A stretch of 64,000 bases of DNA from NCBI GenBank assembly GCA_036489975.1, contig DASXES010000133.1, positions 1 to 64,000 on the forward strand, written 5' to 3'. The notes under the pieces are model-generated. The model did not search any database, was not told where the DNA came from, and saw only the letters and a program-made list of their open reading frames with translations. This document shows positions 53,137 through 63,182 of the stretch, in pieces. This DNA is from Roseiarcus sp036489975 (GTDB lineage Bacteria; Pseudomonadota; Alphaproteobacteria; Rhizobiales; Beijerinckiaceae). Numbering within the stretch: position 1 is the first letter of the stretch; each line of letters opens with the position of its first letter. The position numbers were made by a program, and so were the translations under genes.

Positions 53137-54462
53137 CTATTTCTGGCAGAAGACGGCGAGGAGCGCGTGCCCTTGGCGGGCGGCGATATCGCCGGCGGTG
53201 AGCGGAGCGGCGCTCTCGGACGCAGATTCGCCGCCGCCGACGAAGGCGCGGACCGACTCGGACGCGATCAGGGCGTGCGGGGCCGTAAGCGCGACGCCGG
53301 CGACGCGCCTGGGCTCGTCCGCGATCGGCGCAACGAGGCCGACCAGCGCGCCGCGCCGATCGAACGCCGGGCCGCCGCCGGCGCTCTTGCTGACCGCAGC
53401 GGTCACGATCGGACGCGCTTCGTCGCCCATCAATGAGGCTGGGCTTGTCGCAAGGCGCGGTCCATCGAATCCAAGGATGACCAGATCCTGAGCTGGCGCG
53501 CCGAAGCGCGGCGGCTCGGCGTTCGCGCGGAAATCGCCGGCCAGCATTGCGAGGCCAGTGGCGGCGTCGGCGCGCTCGATCCGCACCGGCTTGCCGGCGA
53601 TGGTCGGGTTCGGGCAGTCGCGCGCTTCAAGCGCGGTCAGCGCCTTGCCGGGCCCGATGACGAGTGCGGTCGCGGCGGGCTGGGGAACTACAGGGGGCGG
53701 CGCCGACGCGGGCGTGGCGAGGGTTGCGCTCCCGGCTGGCGCCGGAGCCGTCCCGGGGAATGGCTCGAACGCATTGGCGACCGCGATCGCAACCCGGTCG
53801 AGATAGGCGCTCTGCGAGGCCGGATAGGCGAAGGTGAAGCCGCGGATGGGCGGGGTGGCGGCCGGGTTCTTGTCGAAGCGCGTATAGAACTTGACCGGCC
53901 CCTCCTGCCCCGAGACGACGAAGAAGGTGTCCGGCTTGATCGCCTTGTAGGTGATCTTGCGGGCGGGCGTTCCCGCGGACAGGCGCACATAGAGGGCGGC
54001 GAGGTCGGCGTCGGCGCTTGAGGCGAAGTCGAGCCTTGCGCCCCCGCGCGTGCTTATGAGCTTGAGAGGCGCGCCGATCCTCGCGCCGCTCTTCGGGTCG
54101 CTGACGATTTGGAACCCGGCTGCGTCGCGCGCCTTCTGGGCCGCGGCGAGCAGGGCTTTAAGCAACGGCGGTGACAGTGCGCCGTCGGCCGGCCCTTTGA
54201 CGTTTCCCTCAAACGCAACGATCGAGTCGCGGGTTCGCTTGCCGAACTCGCCGTCATTGACCCCGACATAGAGCCCGAGCCACACGAGCGCCTCCTGCGC
54301 CGCCTTGCGGGTCGCCTCCGGCAGCGCCAGGAACGCCGCCTTCTGCGCGGCGAATGCGGCGTCCTCGCCGGAGGAGGAGGCGGGCGGCGTTTGCGCCGAG
54401 GCCAGCGCAGAAACGAGCCCCAGGACTAGGGCGAAGGCGGCGCGGCGAACCGTTTGTCTCAT
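53137..54462 (-). CDS. Exported protein with peptidoglycan-binding-like and degenerate trypsin-like domains
   Basis: This is a 441-residue protein. A signal peptide (about 1-23, cleaved at ASA) is followed by a helical segment resembling a peptidoglycan-binding repeat (WLGLYVGVNDGEFGKRTRDSIVAFE at about 61-85), a beta-rich middle, an alanine/proline linker and a C-terminal trypsin-like domain. In the last, GDSGGP is replaced by KSAGGGPAFDRRGALVGLVAP (in part) and no TAAHC histidine is seen, so protease activity is unlikely. It converges on lctP with a nine-base gap. Domain calls are from pattern only. Confidence 0.75.
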   Translation of the reverse strand: MRQTVRRAAFALVLGLVSALASAQTPPASSSGEDAAFAAQKAAFLALPEATRKAAQEALVWLGLYVGVNDGEFGKRTRDSIVAFEGNVKGPADGALSPPLLKALLAAAQKARDAAGFQIVSDPKSGARIGAPLKLISTRGGARLDFASSADADLAALYVRLSAGTPARKITYKAIKPDTFFVVSGQEGPVKFYTRFDKNPAATPPIRGFTFAYPASQSAYLDRVAIAVANAFEPFPGTAPAPAGSATLATPASAPPPVVPQPAATALVIGPGKALTALEARDCPNPTIAGKPVRIERADAATGLAMLAGDFRANAEPPRFGAPAQDLVILGFDGPRLATSPASLMGDEARPIVTAAVSKSAGGGPAFDRRGALVGLVAPIADEPRRVAGVALTAPHALIASESVRAFVGGGESASESAAPLTAGDIAARQGHALLAVFCQK

Positions 54463-54657
54463 CGAATCTCTCCGGACGCCGCGACGAGGCGAGGCGCTTC
54501 GCGCGAGCGTTCCCCAAAGGTTTCGCTTAGAAGGCGACGGCCGGGCTTTGAAATCAAGATCAAAGGACGGGGCCGGGAGGCGGGCTTCTCGCGCGGCGGC
54601 GCCGGCCGGGGCGCGCGGCCCGCATCCCGAGGCGCCGGCTGAGGCGAGCGGGCTCCT

Positions 54658-55317
54658 CTACGCAGCCTCGCGGATCGCTCGGATATTGCTGGCGTAAGCC
54701 TTCGGGTCGCCCTCGAACACCGCCGAGCCGGCGACGAAGACATTCGCGCCGGCGCGGGCCAGAAGCGGCGCCGTTTTCGGCGCGACCCCGCCGTCGACTT
54801 CGATATGAATCTTCCGCTCGCCGATCAGGCGCTTGACCCGCGCGACCTTGTCGAGCATCGCGGGAATGAAGGCTTGGCCGCCGAAACCGGGATTGACGGT
54901 CATCACCAGGATCAGGTCGAGCCTGTCGAGCACATATTCGATCGCGCTCTCAGGCGTGGCCGGATTGATCGCCACGCCCGCCTTCTTGCCCAACCTTCGG
55001 ATCTCCTGCAGCGAGCGGTCGAGATGCTTCGTCGCCTCGGCGTGAACGGTGATGTGGTCGGCGCCCGCCTTGGCAAAGGCTTCGAGATAAGCGTCGCAAG
55101 GCTCGATCATCAGGTGGCAGTCGAACGGCTTGTCGGTGAGCGGCCTCAACGCCGCCACGACCGGCGGCCCGAAGGTGATATTGGGCACGAAATGCCCGTC
55201 CATCACGTCAAGATGGATCCAGTCCGCGCCCGCCGCGGCGACCGCGCGCACCTCCTCGCCCAGCCTGGCGAAATTGGCGGACAGAATCGATGGCGCCATG
55301 ATGACGGAATTGGCCAT
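54658..55317 (-). CDS. rpe: Ribulose-phosphate 3-epimerase
   Basis: This is a 219-residue TIM barrel that interconverts ribulose 5-phosphate and xylulose 5-phosphate in the pentose phosphate or Calvin pathway. ILSANFARLGEEV, HLDVMDGHFVPNITFGP, MTVNPGFGGQAFI and VDGGV cover the metal-binding His/Asp residues and the phosphate site. Length is standard. It diverges from cysD across about 200 bases. Confidence 0.95.
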   Translation of the reverse strand: MANSVIMAPSILSANFARLGEEVRAVAAAGADWIHLDVMDGHFVPNITFGPPVVAALRPLTDKPFDCHLMIEPCDAYLEAFAKAGADHITVHAEATKHLDRSLQEIRRLGKKAGVAINPATPESAIEYVLDRLDLILVMTVNPGFGGQAFIPAMLDKVARVKRLIGERKIHIEVDGGVAPKTAPLLARAGANVFVAGSAVFEGDPKAYASNIRAIREAA

Positions 55318-55435
55318 GCGCCGATTTCCTTTCTCGATCGCCCGTCGAATGCGCAGCTATCGATGGGCGCCGCCCAGCGAAGAGTCAATCGGCCGCTTCA
55401 GCGACAACAATACAAGCATAGATCGTACGTCTCAA

Positions 55436-55463
55436 TTAACAACTTATCCATATAGCTTAAATC
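55436..55463 (+). promoter_or_regulatory. Possible cysD promoter
   Basis: An AT-rich patch, unusual here, holds TTAACA at 55436-55441 and TAAATC at 55458-55463, 16 bases apart. It lies about 60 bases before cysD. The match to consensus is weak. Confidence 0.3.
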
Positions 55464-55519
55464 GTTGCATTCTCGCGGCGGGCCGCCTATGTACCGCGCC
55501 TTCTCAAGGGGATCCCCCG

Positions 55520-56428
55520 ATGGCGAGCACATTGCCGGCCCATCTTCGGCGGCTCGAGGCCGAGTCGATTCACATCATGCGGGAAGTTGTCGCCGAGATG
55601 CGCAATCCCGTGATGTTGTACTCGATCGGCAAGGATTCGAGCGTCATGCTGCATGTGGCGATGAAGGCCTTCTATCCGGCCAAGCCGCCGTTTCCGCTGC
55701 TGCACGTCGACACGACCTGGAAGTTCCGCGAGATGATCGCGTTCCGCGACGAAACGGCGGGCCGGCTTGGCCTCGACCTGATCGTCCACATCAACCGGGA
55801 CGGGGTGAAGCGCGGCATTTCGCCCATCGCCTCGGGCTCGCAGCTCCATACGCAAGTGATGAAGACCGAGTCGCTTCGGCAGGCGCTCGACGAGGGCCGC
55901 TTCGACGCCGCATTCGGCGGCGCGCGCCGCGACGAGGAGAAGAGCCGGGCGAAGGAGCGCATCTTCTCGTTTCGCTCGGCGGCGCATGCGTGGGACCCGC
56001 GCAACCAGCGCCCGGAGCTCTGGCGCCTCTACAACACCCGCATTCGCGAAGGCGAGTCGCTGCGCGTGTTCCCGCTCTCCAACTGGACCGAGCTCGACGT
56101 GTGGGAATATGTGTTGGCCGAGGACATTCCCGTCGTGCCGCTCTATTTCTCCAAGCTGCGCCCCGTGGTTGAGCGCGGGGGCGCGCTCATCATGGTCGAT
56201 GACGAGCGCCTGCCGCTCAATCCGGGCGAGAAGCCGGCAATGCGGCGCGTCCGCTTCCGTACGCTTGGCTGCTATCCCCTGACGGGCGCGATCGAATCGG
56301 AAGCCGACACGCTGCACGACATTGTCGCCGAGATGCGCAAGGCCACCACCTCCGAGCGCCAGGGGCGCCTGATCGACGCGGACGAAGCCTCCTCGATGGA
56401 GAAGAAGAAGCGCGAGGGGTACTTCTGA
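55520..56428 (+). CDS. cysD: Sulfate adenylyltransferase subunit 2
   Basis: This is a 302-residue PP-loop ATP sulfurylase subunit. The PP motif is YSIGKDSSVML; LLHVDTTWKFREMIAFRD and FGGARRDEEKSRAKERIFSFR (in part) are typical. It joins with CysN to make adenosine 5'-phosphosulfate from sulfate and ATP, the first step of assimilation. The start is ATG 55520, as the frame upstream runs through the divergent promoter region. It shares one base with cysN. Confidence 0.95.
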   Translation: MASTLPAHLRRLEAESIHIMREVVAEMRNPVMLYSIGKDSSVMLHVAMKAFYPAKPPFPLLHVDTTWKFREMIAFRDETAGRLGLDLIVHINRDGVKRGISPIASGSQLHTQVMKTESLRQALDEGRFDAAFGGARRDEEKSRAKERIFSFRSAAHAWDPRNQRPELWRLYNTRIREGESLRVFPLSNWTELDVWEYVLAEDIPVVPLYFSKLRPVVERGGALIMVDDERLPLNPGEKPAMRRVRFRTLGCYPLTGAIESEADTLHDIVAEMRKATTSERQGRLIDADEASSMEKKKREGYF

Positions 56429-58299
56429 TGGCCGTCGTGGTTGACCCGGCGGCCCTTCCCACCCTTCGCCTCCTGACCTGCGGCTCAGTCGACGACGGTA
56501 AGTCCACCCTGATCGGGCGCATGCTTTACGAGAAGAAGCTGATCTTCGACGACCAGCTTTCGACTCTCGCGCGCGACTCGAAGAAATTCGGCACCACCGG
56601 CGAGGATATCGACTATGCGCTGCTGGTCGACGGGCTCGAGGCCGAACGCGAACAGGGCATCACCATCGATGTCGCCTACCGCTATTTCGCGACTGAAAAG
56701 CGCTCATTCATCGTCGCCGATACGCCCGGGCATGAGCAGTTCACCCGCAACATGGCGACGGGCGCCTCCAACGCCGACCTCGCCATCGTGCTGGTCGACG
56801 CGCGAAAAGGTCTGCTGACGCAGACCCATCGCCATTCGATCATCGTTTCGCTGCTCGGCGTGCGCCACGTCGTGCTCGCGGTCAACAAGATCGACCTTGT
56901 TGACTATAGCGAGAGAGTCTTTCGCCAGATCGAAGCCGACTACCGGAAATTCGCCGAAACGCTTGGCTTTCGCACGCTGGTTGCGCTGCCGATCTCCGCC
57001 CGTCGCGGCGATAATGTGTCGACGCTGAGCGCGCGCACGCCCTGGTATTCGGGCCCGCATCTGCTCGAATATCTGGAAGGCGTCGAGGTCGAGGAGGATC
57101 GGCGCAGCGCGCCTTTTCGCTTGGCCGTCCAATGGGTCAACCGGCCCCACCAGGATTTTCGCGGCTTCGCCGGCACGATTCCCGCCGGACGCGTGGCCCG
57201 GGGCGATAGCGTTGTCGCCGCCGATTCGGGCCGTGAGAGCACCGTCTCGAGCATTCGGGTCGCTGACCGCGAGGCCGAGGCCGCCGAAGCCGGCGACGCC
57301 GTGACGCTGACGCTGGCCGACGAGATCGACATCGCGCGGGGCGACGTGCTGTCGAGCCCCGACGCCCGTCCCGAAGTCGCCGATCAGTTCACGGCGCACG
57401 TTTTATGGATGAGCGCCGAGCCGATGCTGCCCGGCCGCTCCTATCTGCTCAAGATCGGCGGACGCACGACGCCCGCTGCAGTGACCGACCTCAAGCACCG
57501 TCTCGACGTCAACAACTTTGACAAGCTTGCCGCCAAACAGCTCGATCTCAACGAGGTCGGCTTCTGCAACATCGCAACGACGATGCCGGTCACCTTCGAC
57601 CCCTATGCGGAGAACCGCGACACCGGCGGCTTCATCCTGATCGATCGGGCCACCAACGAGACCGCGGCTGCGGGCATGATCGCGCATGGGCTCAGGCGGG
57701 CGACCAACGTGCATCGGCATGGGCTCGCCGTCGATCGCGAGGCGCACGCTTCGCTCAAGCATCAGAAGCCCGCGATCCTGTGGTTCACCGGCCTCTCGGG
57801 CGCGGGCAAATCGACGATCGCGAATCTGGTCGAGGCCAGACTTCACGCCCGAGGCGTCCACACGACGCTGCTCGACGGCGACAACGTCCGTCACGGCCTC
57901 AACAAGGACTTGGGCTTCACCGCCGCCGACCGGGTCGAGAACATCCGGCGCGTCGGCGAGGTGGCGAGGCTGATGACCGATGCGGGGCTCATCGTGCTCT
58001 GCTCGTTCATCTCCCCGTTCCGGGCGGAGCGACGGCTGGTTCGCGACACTGCGGCCAAGGGGGAGTTCATCGAGATCTTCGTCGATGCGCCGCTCTCAAC
58101 CGCGATTGAGCGGGACCCCAAGGGCCTGTACAAGCGCGCGCTCGCCGGCGAGATAAAGAATTTCACCGGCGTCGACCAGCCCTACGAAACGCCCGAAGCG
58201 GCCGAACTGACCCTCGATTCCGCCGGGGAATCGCCAGAGGTCCTGGCCGACCGGGTCATCAAGGAGCTTGAACGGCGGGACCATATCGTGGCGTTATAG
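56428..58299 (+). CDS. cysNC: Bifunctional sulfate adenylyltransferase subunit 1 / adenylylsulfate kinase
   Basis: This is a 623-residue fusion. Residues about 1-430 are the CysN GTPase (GSVDDGKSTLIGRM, DTPGHEQF, NKIDLVDY); residues about 445-623 are the CysC kinase (LSGAGKSTIANLVE, LDGDNVRHGLNKDLGF). The first half drives APS synthesis with CysD; the second phosphorylates APS to PAPS. NodQ of rhizobia has the same fusion. Downstream reductase genes (cysH, cysI) are not in the window. Confidence 0.95.
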   Translation: MAVVVDPAALPTLRLLTCGSVDDGKSTLIGRMLYEKKLIFDDQLSTLARDSKKFGTTGEDIDYALLVDGLEAEREQGITIDVAYRYFATEKRSFIVADTPGHEQFTRNMATGASNADLAIVLVDARKGLLTQTHRHSIIVSLLGVRHVVLAVNKIDLVDYSERVFRQIEADYRKFAETLGFRTLVALPISARRGDNVSTLSARTPWYSGPHLLEYLEGVEVEEDRRSAPFRLAVQWVNRPHQDFRGFAGTIPAGRVARGDSVVAADSGRESTVSSIRVADREAEAAEAGDAVTLTLADEIDIARGDVLSSPDARPEVADQFTAHVLWMSAEPMLPGRSYLLKIGGRTTPAAVTDLKHRLDVNNFDKLAAKQLDLNEVGFCNIATTMPVTFDPYAENRDTGGFILIDRATNETAAAGMIAHGLRRATNVHRHGLAVDREAHASLKHQKPAILWFTGLSGAGKSTIANLVEARLHARGVHTTLLDGDNVRHGLNKDLGFTAADRVENIRRVGEVARLMTDAGLIVLCSFISPFRAERRLVRDTAAKGEFIEIFVDAPLSTAIERDPKGLYKRALAGEIKNFTGVDQPYETPEAAELTLDSAGESPEVLADRVIKELERRDHIVAL

Positions 58300-58338
58300 G
58301 CGGTGCGCCTCTCGCGCCCCGCCGCTCTGGAGCCATCC

Positions 58339-58962
58339 ATGCTTACGCTTTACTACGCCCCCAACACTTGCGCGCTCGCCTCGCATATCGCGCTCGAAGA
58401 GGCAGGCGCCATCTATGAAACGCGGCGGCTCGATTTCGGCGCGGCGGAGCAGACGAAGCCGGATTACCTCAAGATCAATCCGAAGGCGCGCGTTCCGGCG
58501 CTCGCGACCGACCGCGGCGTCTTGACCGAGAACCCAGCCATCCTCGCCTATATCGCGCAGACGCATCCAGAGGCTCAACTCGCGCCGTTCGACGATCCGT
58601 TCGCCTTCGCGGAGTTGCAGGGGTTCGTAAACTATCTCTGCGCGACGGTGCATGTCGCGCACGCCCATCGCGGGCGCGGCTACCGCTGGGCGGACGATCC
58701 GGCGGCGATCGAAGCGATGAAGAAGAAAATCCCGCAGTCGGTCGGCGCCTGCTTCGACCTGATCGAGCAGACGATCGATCGGGGCCCCTGGGCGATGGGT
58801 GAAGCCTATACGATCGCCGATCCCTACCTCTTCACGCTCTCGCGCTGGATGGAAGGCGACGGCGTCGACCCAGCCGCCTTTCCCCGCGTGCTCGACCATC
58901 GCGAGCGGATGGCCGAGCGGCCCGCCGTCCAGCGCGCGCTCAAGAGCCAAGGATTGGCGTGA
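58339..58962 (+). CDS. Glutathione S-transferase family protein
   Basis: This is a 207-residue protein. The thioredoxin-like N-terminal domain (LYYAPNTCALASHIALEEAG, NPKARVPAL, LTENPAIL) is followed by the all-helical C-terminal domain with the conserved YTIADPYLF. The Cys in PNTCALASH is in the place used by beta-class bacterial enzymes. The start is ATG 58339; it follows cysNC by 39 bases and could be co-transcribed. Confidence 0.88.
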   Translation: MLTLYYAPNTCALASHIALEEAGAIYETRRLDFGAAEQTKPDYLKINPKARVPALATDRGVLTENPAILAYIAQTHPEAQLAPFDDPFAFAELQGFVNYLCATVHVAHAHRGRGYRWADDPAAIEAMKKKIPQSVGACFDLIEQTIDRGPWAMGEAYTIADPYLFTLSRWMEGDGVDPAAFPRVLDHRERMAERPAVQRALKSQGLA

Positions 58963-59171
58963 TGAAACATGCACGGGGGCTGCGAGGCGGGTGACTGCCG
59001 CGGCGCCAAGCGGTGTCGTTGGGTTCGCAATCACGCCTTCTGTTTCGTGAAGGCCTTCGCGGCATGCGTTATGGCCCTTAGAGTCGATCTGGGGCCTTCC
59101 CAACCGATCATCTTGAGTTTCTTGTCCTCGCGAGCTGGCCGACCGCCGGCGCCCCTGGCCAAGCCTGCGCC

Positions 59172-59966
59172 TCACCGCGGCAAGCAATCCAGCAAATTGG
59201 AATCGGCGCGCGCCTTCGCTTCGAGACTGGCGGCGAGGCGGCGCTGCATGCCCGAGGGGCGCCCCGGATTCCGCAGGATCGGATTCGGCAGCGCGGTGGC
59301 CAAGAGCGCGGCCTCGTGGGCATTGAGCTGACTTGCGCTCTTATGGAAGTAGCGCTCAGCCGCAGCCTCGATCCCAAAGAGCCCGTCGCCCCACTGCGCG
59401 ATATTGAGATAGATCTCGAGTGTGCGCCGTTTCGACCAGGCCTTCCCCAGCGCGAGCGCCATGGGGATCTCAATGCCCTTGCGGATGACGGAACGGCCAG
59501 GCCACAGAAACAGGTTCTTCGCAGTCTGCATGGTGATGGTCGAGGCGCCTCGCTTGGGCCCATGTTTGCCCGCGCTGCTGACGACCTCGTGCAGAGCGCC
59601 CCAGTCGACGCCGTCATTGTCGCAGAAGGCCGCGTCCTCCGAGGCGATCACCGCGGCGAGCGCCGCCGGCGCGATTGTCTTGAGTGGCGCGTAAATGCGC
59701 TGATAGCCCTTGCCCGAGACCGTGCGCGCGAGCATCAACGTCGAGACCGGCCGAACGAATGTATAGAGACCAACGAGGACAATGAAGAGCGCAAAAAGCG
59801 CCAGAGCCGCCCAGACGGCGCCAAGCGCAAAAAGACGAAGGGGGGATCGCCGCCGCGCCACGGGGAAGACTTGGCGCAAGTCGGCGCATCCGGCAAGCGA
59901 CGGTTTCTCGCCGCCTGTCCTGAGCAGAAGGATTGCGCGTCGAGAAGCGAAAGCTCCCATGGGCAT
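59172..59966 (-). CDS. mtgA: Monofunctional biosynthetic peptidoglycan transglycosylase
   Basis: This is a 264-residue protein. A membrane helix at about 50-72 anchors a glycosyltransferase family 51 domain: SEDAAFCDNDGVDW with the catalytic glutamate, GASTITMQTAKNLFLW and KRRTLEIYLNIAQWG. It polymerises glycan strands from lipid II without a transpeptidase domain. The basic N-terminal tail of about 45 residues is long. ATG 59966 is a choice between two near ones; the frame is open much further over the divergent gene. Confidence 0.9.
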   Translation of the reverse strand: MPMGAFASRRAILLLRTGGEKPSLAGCADLRQVFPVARRRSPLRLFALGAVWAALALFALFIVLVGLYTFVRPVSTLMLARTVSGKGYQRIYAPLKTIAPAALAAVIASEDAAFCDNDGVDWGALHEVVSSAGKHGPKRGASTITMQTAKNLFLWPGRSVIRKGIEIPMALALGKAWSKRRTLEIYLNIAQWGDGLFGIEAAAERYFHKSASQLNAHEAALLATALPNPILRNPGRPSGMQRRLAASLEAKARADSNLLDCLPR

Positions 59967-60042
59967 GGTTTTAAGGCCGCGCCGCCATCGTGATAGCCTT
60001 CGCGCGCCGGGCTGGCGGCCAAAACGGAGCCTGAGGGGAAAC

Positions 60043-61182
60043 ATGATGCGTCGACGTGAAGTCTTGGGCCTCCTTGCCGCGGCGGCTGTGCCATGGTCCG
60101 GCCCCGCGCGGGCGAGCCAGGCCTTGCTGGACGAATCCGTGGGATTCGCAGGCCAAATCCTGTTCCTGTCGCTCAAGACGCCAGCGCTCGTGCTTGGCGT
60201 CGTCCGCGATGGGCAAACGTCGATCCAGGGCTTCGGCCGGCGCACCGACAATGCGAGCGACGCGCCCGGCTCGGAGACGCTGTTTCGAATCGGTTCGGTG
60301 ACCAAGTCGTTCACCGGCCAGGTTTTGGCCAGCCTGGCGGCGGACGGAGTGGTCAGCCTCACCGATCCTTTGACTAAATATTGTCCCCAATTCACGGCCG
60401 TGTCGCAGAGCGCGCAGCCGATCCGACTCATCGATCTCGCCACGCAATCGGCCGGCTTGCCGCGCGAAGTTCCGCACGAACCGGGTCCGCCGGACGATCC
60501 ATTCGTCAACATCACGCCGGACGCGTTTTCGGCATGGCTCAAGGCCAATCCGCTCCTGTTCCCGCCGGGGTCGGCGATCTCGTATTCCAACTTTGGCTTC
60601 GATCTCCTGGCTGCGGCGCTCGCCCGAGCCGCGCATCAGCCTTATGCCGACCTTCTCGAGGCTCGCGTTATCCGGCCGCTCGGCCTCCGGGACACGACTT
60701 TCGCGCCCGCGACCGAGCAGGCCGCACGCATCATGCAGGGCCACAATTTCGACGGTTCGCCAATGCCGAGCGCGAAGACCGGCGATGTAATCGTCGGCTC
60801 CGGCGGCCTCTATTCAAGCGCGCGCGATCTCCTCGCCTGGCTTCAGTGGCATCTCGACCGATTCTCAAACGGCCGCGCCGCCGAGAGGCTCATCGACCAC
60901 GCAACCTACCTATGGCGCGACGGACTGAGCGCCGTGTTCGGCATGGACGAATCCGGTCATATGGACGCGATGGGGCTCGCCTGGGTCATCATGGCGCCCG
61001 AGCGTGATCGCCCGCTCATCCTGCAGAAGGCGGGCGGCCTCCAGGGCGTTTTTTCCTACGTCGCGTTCGCGCCGGCGCGCGGGATCGCCGTCTGCGTGGC
61101 GATCAATGCGTTCGACCTCAGCGCGGGGTTGGCGATGGCCAGGACCGCCAACGACCTCATCGCCGAGCTCGCGCCGCGATGA
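60043..61182 (+). CDS. Beta-lactamase-fold serine hydrolase (class C / AmpH-like)
   Basis: This is a 379-residue exported protein. The signal begins MMRRREVLGLLAAAAVPW, an RRREVLG form that could be a Tat signal. The active-site motifs are SVTK (serine nucleophile and lysine, about residue 85) and YSN (about 181); a GLYSSARDL segment follows. Family members include AmpC-like enzymes, D-alanyl-D-alanine carboxypeptidases and esterases. Diverging from mtgA makes a cell-wall role plausible but not certain. Confidence 0.85.
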   Translation: MMRRREVLGLLAAAAVPWSGPARASQALLDESVGFAGQILFLSLKTPALVLGVVRDGQTSIQGFGRRTDNASDAPGSETLFRIGSVTKSFTGQVLASLAADGVVSLTDPLTKYCPQFTAVSQSAQPIRLIDLATQSAGLPREVPHEPGPPDDPFVNITPDAFSAWLKANPLLFPPGSAISYSNFGFDLLAAALARAAHQPYADLLEARVIRPLGLRDTTFAPATEQAARIMQGHNFDGSPMPSAKTGDVIVGSGGLYSSARDLLAWLQWHLDRFSNGRAAERLIDHATYLWRDGLSAVFGMDESGHMDAMGLAWVIMAPERDRPLILQKAGGLQGVFSYVAFAPARGIAVCVAINAFDLSAGLAMARTANDLIAELAPR

Positions 61183-61192
61183 GCTGAATCGG

Positions 61193-62974
61193 TCATCTCT
61201 CCGGGACCCCGGCTTTACGCAGCCCCTCGAGGATGTGCTCGCGCTGCTTGAGATAGGTCGGGTTGTCGCTCTCGGCCATGCTCAGGAAGCGCGTGATCGA
61301 ATAACCGGGCGCGAGCGCGTGACCAGCTTTGACCTCCGCTTGCGCCTCATCGAGACGACCGAGATTGGCGAGCGCGGCGGCCATATAGAAATGGTTCAGA
61401 GGGTAGTTCCGGCTGGTGTCGACCGAGCGACGGAAGAGCGCGACCGCCTCCTCGTCGGCTCCGAGGTGGAATTTGGCGAGGCCCCGGACGTGAGTCCATA
61501 TGAAGGAGACCGCGTCATTGGGCGACAGCCGGAACGCCTGGTCGACGTGAGCTTCGGCCTCTTCCGCGCGGCCCATGGTGATTTTCGCTTGTCCGATCCA
61601 CGCATGCGCCGCGCCAAGGTTCCGGTTGAGCGACAACGCCTGCTCCAATTCGCCAATCGCTCGCGATGCGCGATTGGTCTGGATCTGGACGAAACCCAGC
61701 CACATATGCGCCCAATAGTTTCGCGGCGCGATCGAAATGCCCTTGATCAAGAGCTTCTCGGCGTCGGCCAGACGCTCGGCCCGATGCTCGGTGGTGTAGA
61801 TCGCGCCGACCAGCACGTCGGCCCGCGCCGCGCCGACAAGGGCGTCGATGTTGGTCGGGTCGAGCGCCACCGCGCGCTCGAAATAGCCGCGTGCGCGCTC
61901 GATGTTGTCGGGCCCGCCTTTGCTGAACCACTGAATCCCCTGGAAATAGAGGTCGACGGAATCCGGATCGGTCACGGTCTCGGCCCGCTTGGCTTCAGCG
62001 GCGAGCAATTCCGGACGCAATTGATTGGCGAGCTGGGAGACGATCTCGTCCTGCATGTCGAACGGGTCGGCCATCGCCTTGTCGAACCGATCCGCCCACA
62101 AATGATTTCCGGTGATGGCGTCGATGAGCTGAACGTTGACGCGCATTCGGCTCCCGCCGCGCTGAATGCTTCCCTCGAGGACGTAGCGCACGTTGAGGTC
62201 GCGGCCGACCTGCTTGGCGTCGACCGATTTGCCTTTGTACGTAGAGGCTGTGTTGCGAGAGACCACAACCGCATTGTTGAAGCGTGAGAGGTCGGTCGTC
62301 AGGCTCTCGGTCACGCCATCGACAAACATCTCGTGCTCGAGATCGACCCCAAGACTGGTGAATGGCAGAACCACGATCGACAAGCGGGGCGGCGCCGCCT
62401 TCTCTACAGGGGCGGGACTTGGGGCGGGGACGAGAGCGGCCTGGGCCGCCGAACCAACCTCGAGCGAATAGACCCGAATCGGCTCGGCGATATTCTTGAG
62501 TTCGGTCTGGCCGAGATCGCTGACCATGAGATCGAGTCGGCCCTTGACCTGCCTATAAGCGTCCTCCGACAGACAGATCGCTCCCGGCTTCGCGATTCCC
62601 TCGAGACGCGCGGCGATATTGACGCCCTCCCCCATCAGGTCTCCGTCGCTCTCTTCGACCACGTCGCCGAGATGAATGCCGACCCGGAATTCGATGCGGC
62701 GCTCGGGCGGCAGGCCGGCGTTGCGCTCCATGAGTCCATGCTGCAACTCGATCGCGCAGCGCACGGCGTCGACCACACTGCGAAATTCGACGATGAATCC
62801 GTCGCCCGTGCCCTTGACCACCCGTCCGCGATGGACCGAGATGGTCGGCTCGATCAGGTCGCTTCTCAGCGTGCGCAAACGCGCCAGGATCCGATCCTCG
62901 TCGGCGCCCGCCAGCCGCGAGTAGCCGACGATGTCCGTCACGAGAATCGCCGCCAGCTTGCGCGACTCAGTCAT
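61193..62974 (-). CDS. Class III adenylate/guanylate cyclase with TPR repeats
   Basis: This is a 593-residue soluble protein. Residues about 7-170 are a class III cyclase domain with metal aspartates in AAILVTDIVGYSRL and KGTGDGFIVEF and the GIHLGDV motif. A linker rich in Ala/Pro (about 178-200) leads to a TolB-like region (VVLPFTSLGVD) and then TPR-type helical repeats to the end. This architecture is common in Bradyrhizobium and relatives and probably turns protein or ligand binding into cAMP. It ends convergently with the beta-lactamase-fold gene. Confidence 0.9.
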   Translation of the reverse strand: MTESRKLAAILVTDIVGYSRLAGADEDRILARLRTLRSDLIEPTISVHRGRVVKGTGDGFIVEFRSVVDAVRCAIELQHGLMERNAGLPPERRIEFRVGIHLGDVVEESDGDLMGEGVNIAARLEGIAKPGAICLSEDAYRQVKGRLDLMVSDLGQTELKNIAEPIRVYSLEVGSAAQAALVPAPSPAPVEKAAPPRLSIVVLPFTSLGVDLEHEMFVDGVTESLTTDLSRFNNAVVVSRNTASTYKGKSVDAKQVGRDLNVRYVLEGSIQRGGSRMRVNVQLIDAITGNHLWADRFDKAMADPFDMQDEIVSQLANQLRPELLAAEAKRAETVTDPDSVDLYFQGIQWFSKGGPDNIERARGYFERAVALDPTNIDALVGAARADVLVGAIYTTEHRAERLADAEKLLIKGISIAPRNYWAHMWLGFVQIQTNRASRAIGELEQALSLNRNLGAAHAWIGQAKITMGRAEEAEAHVDQAFRLSPNDAVSFIWTHVRGLAKFHLGADEEAVALFRRSVDTSRNYPLNHFYMAAALANLGRLDEAQAEVKAGHALAPGYSITRFLSMAESDNPTYLKQREHILEGLRKAGVPER

Positions 62975-63182
62975 CGATTGAACTCTCCCCCGGTTCGCGC
63001 TCCTATATAGGGCGCGCTTCGCGACTATCCAGGATTTGCGTGGTCAGGCTTCTGTGCGTTAGGATGGCGAGCGTCGACGCAGCGCCGTCCGGGACGTCCA
63101 TCGACGCCCGATCGGCCGGGCCCTCTCCGCGCGACGGCCAGCCAGACGCTTGCAAACATACGTCAGCCCAGAAGGCGCCCTG

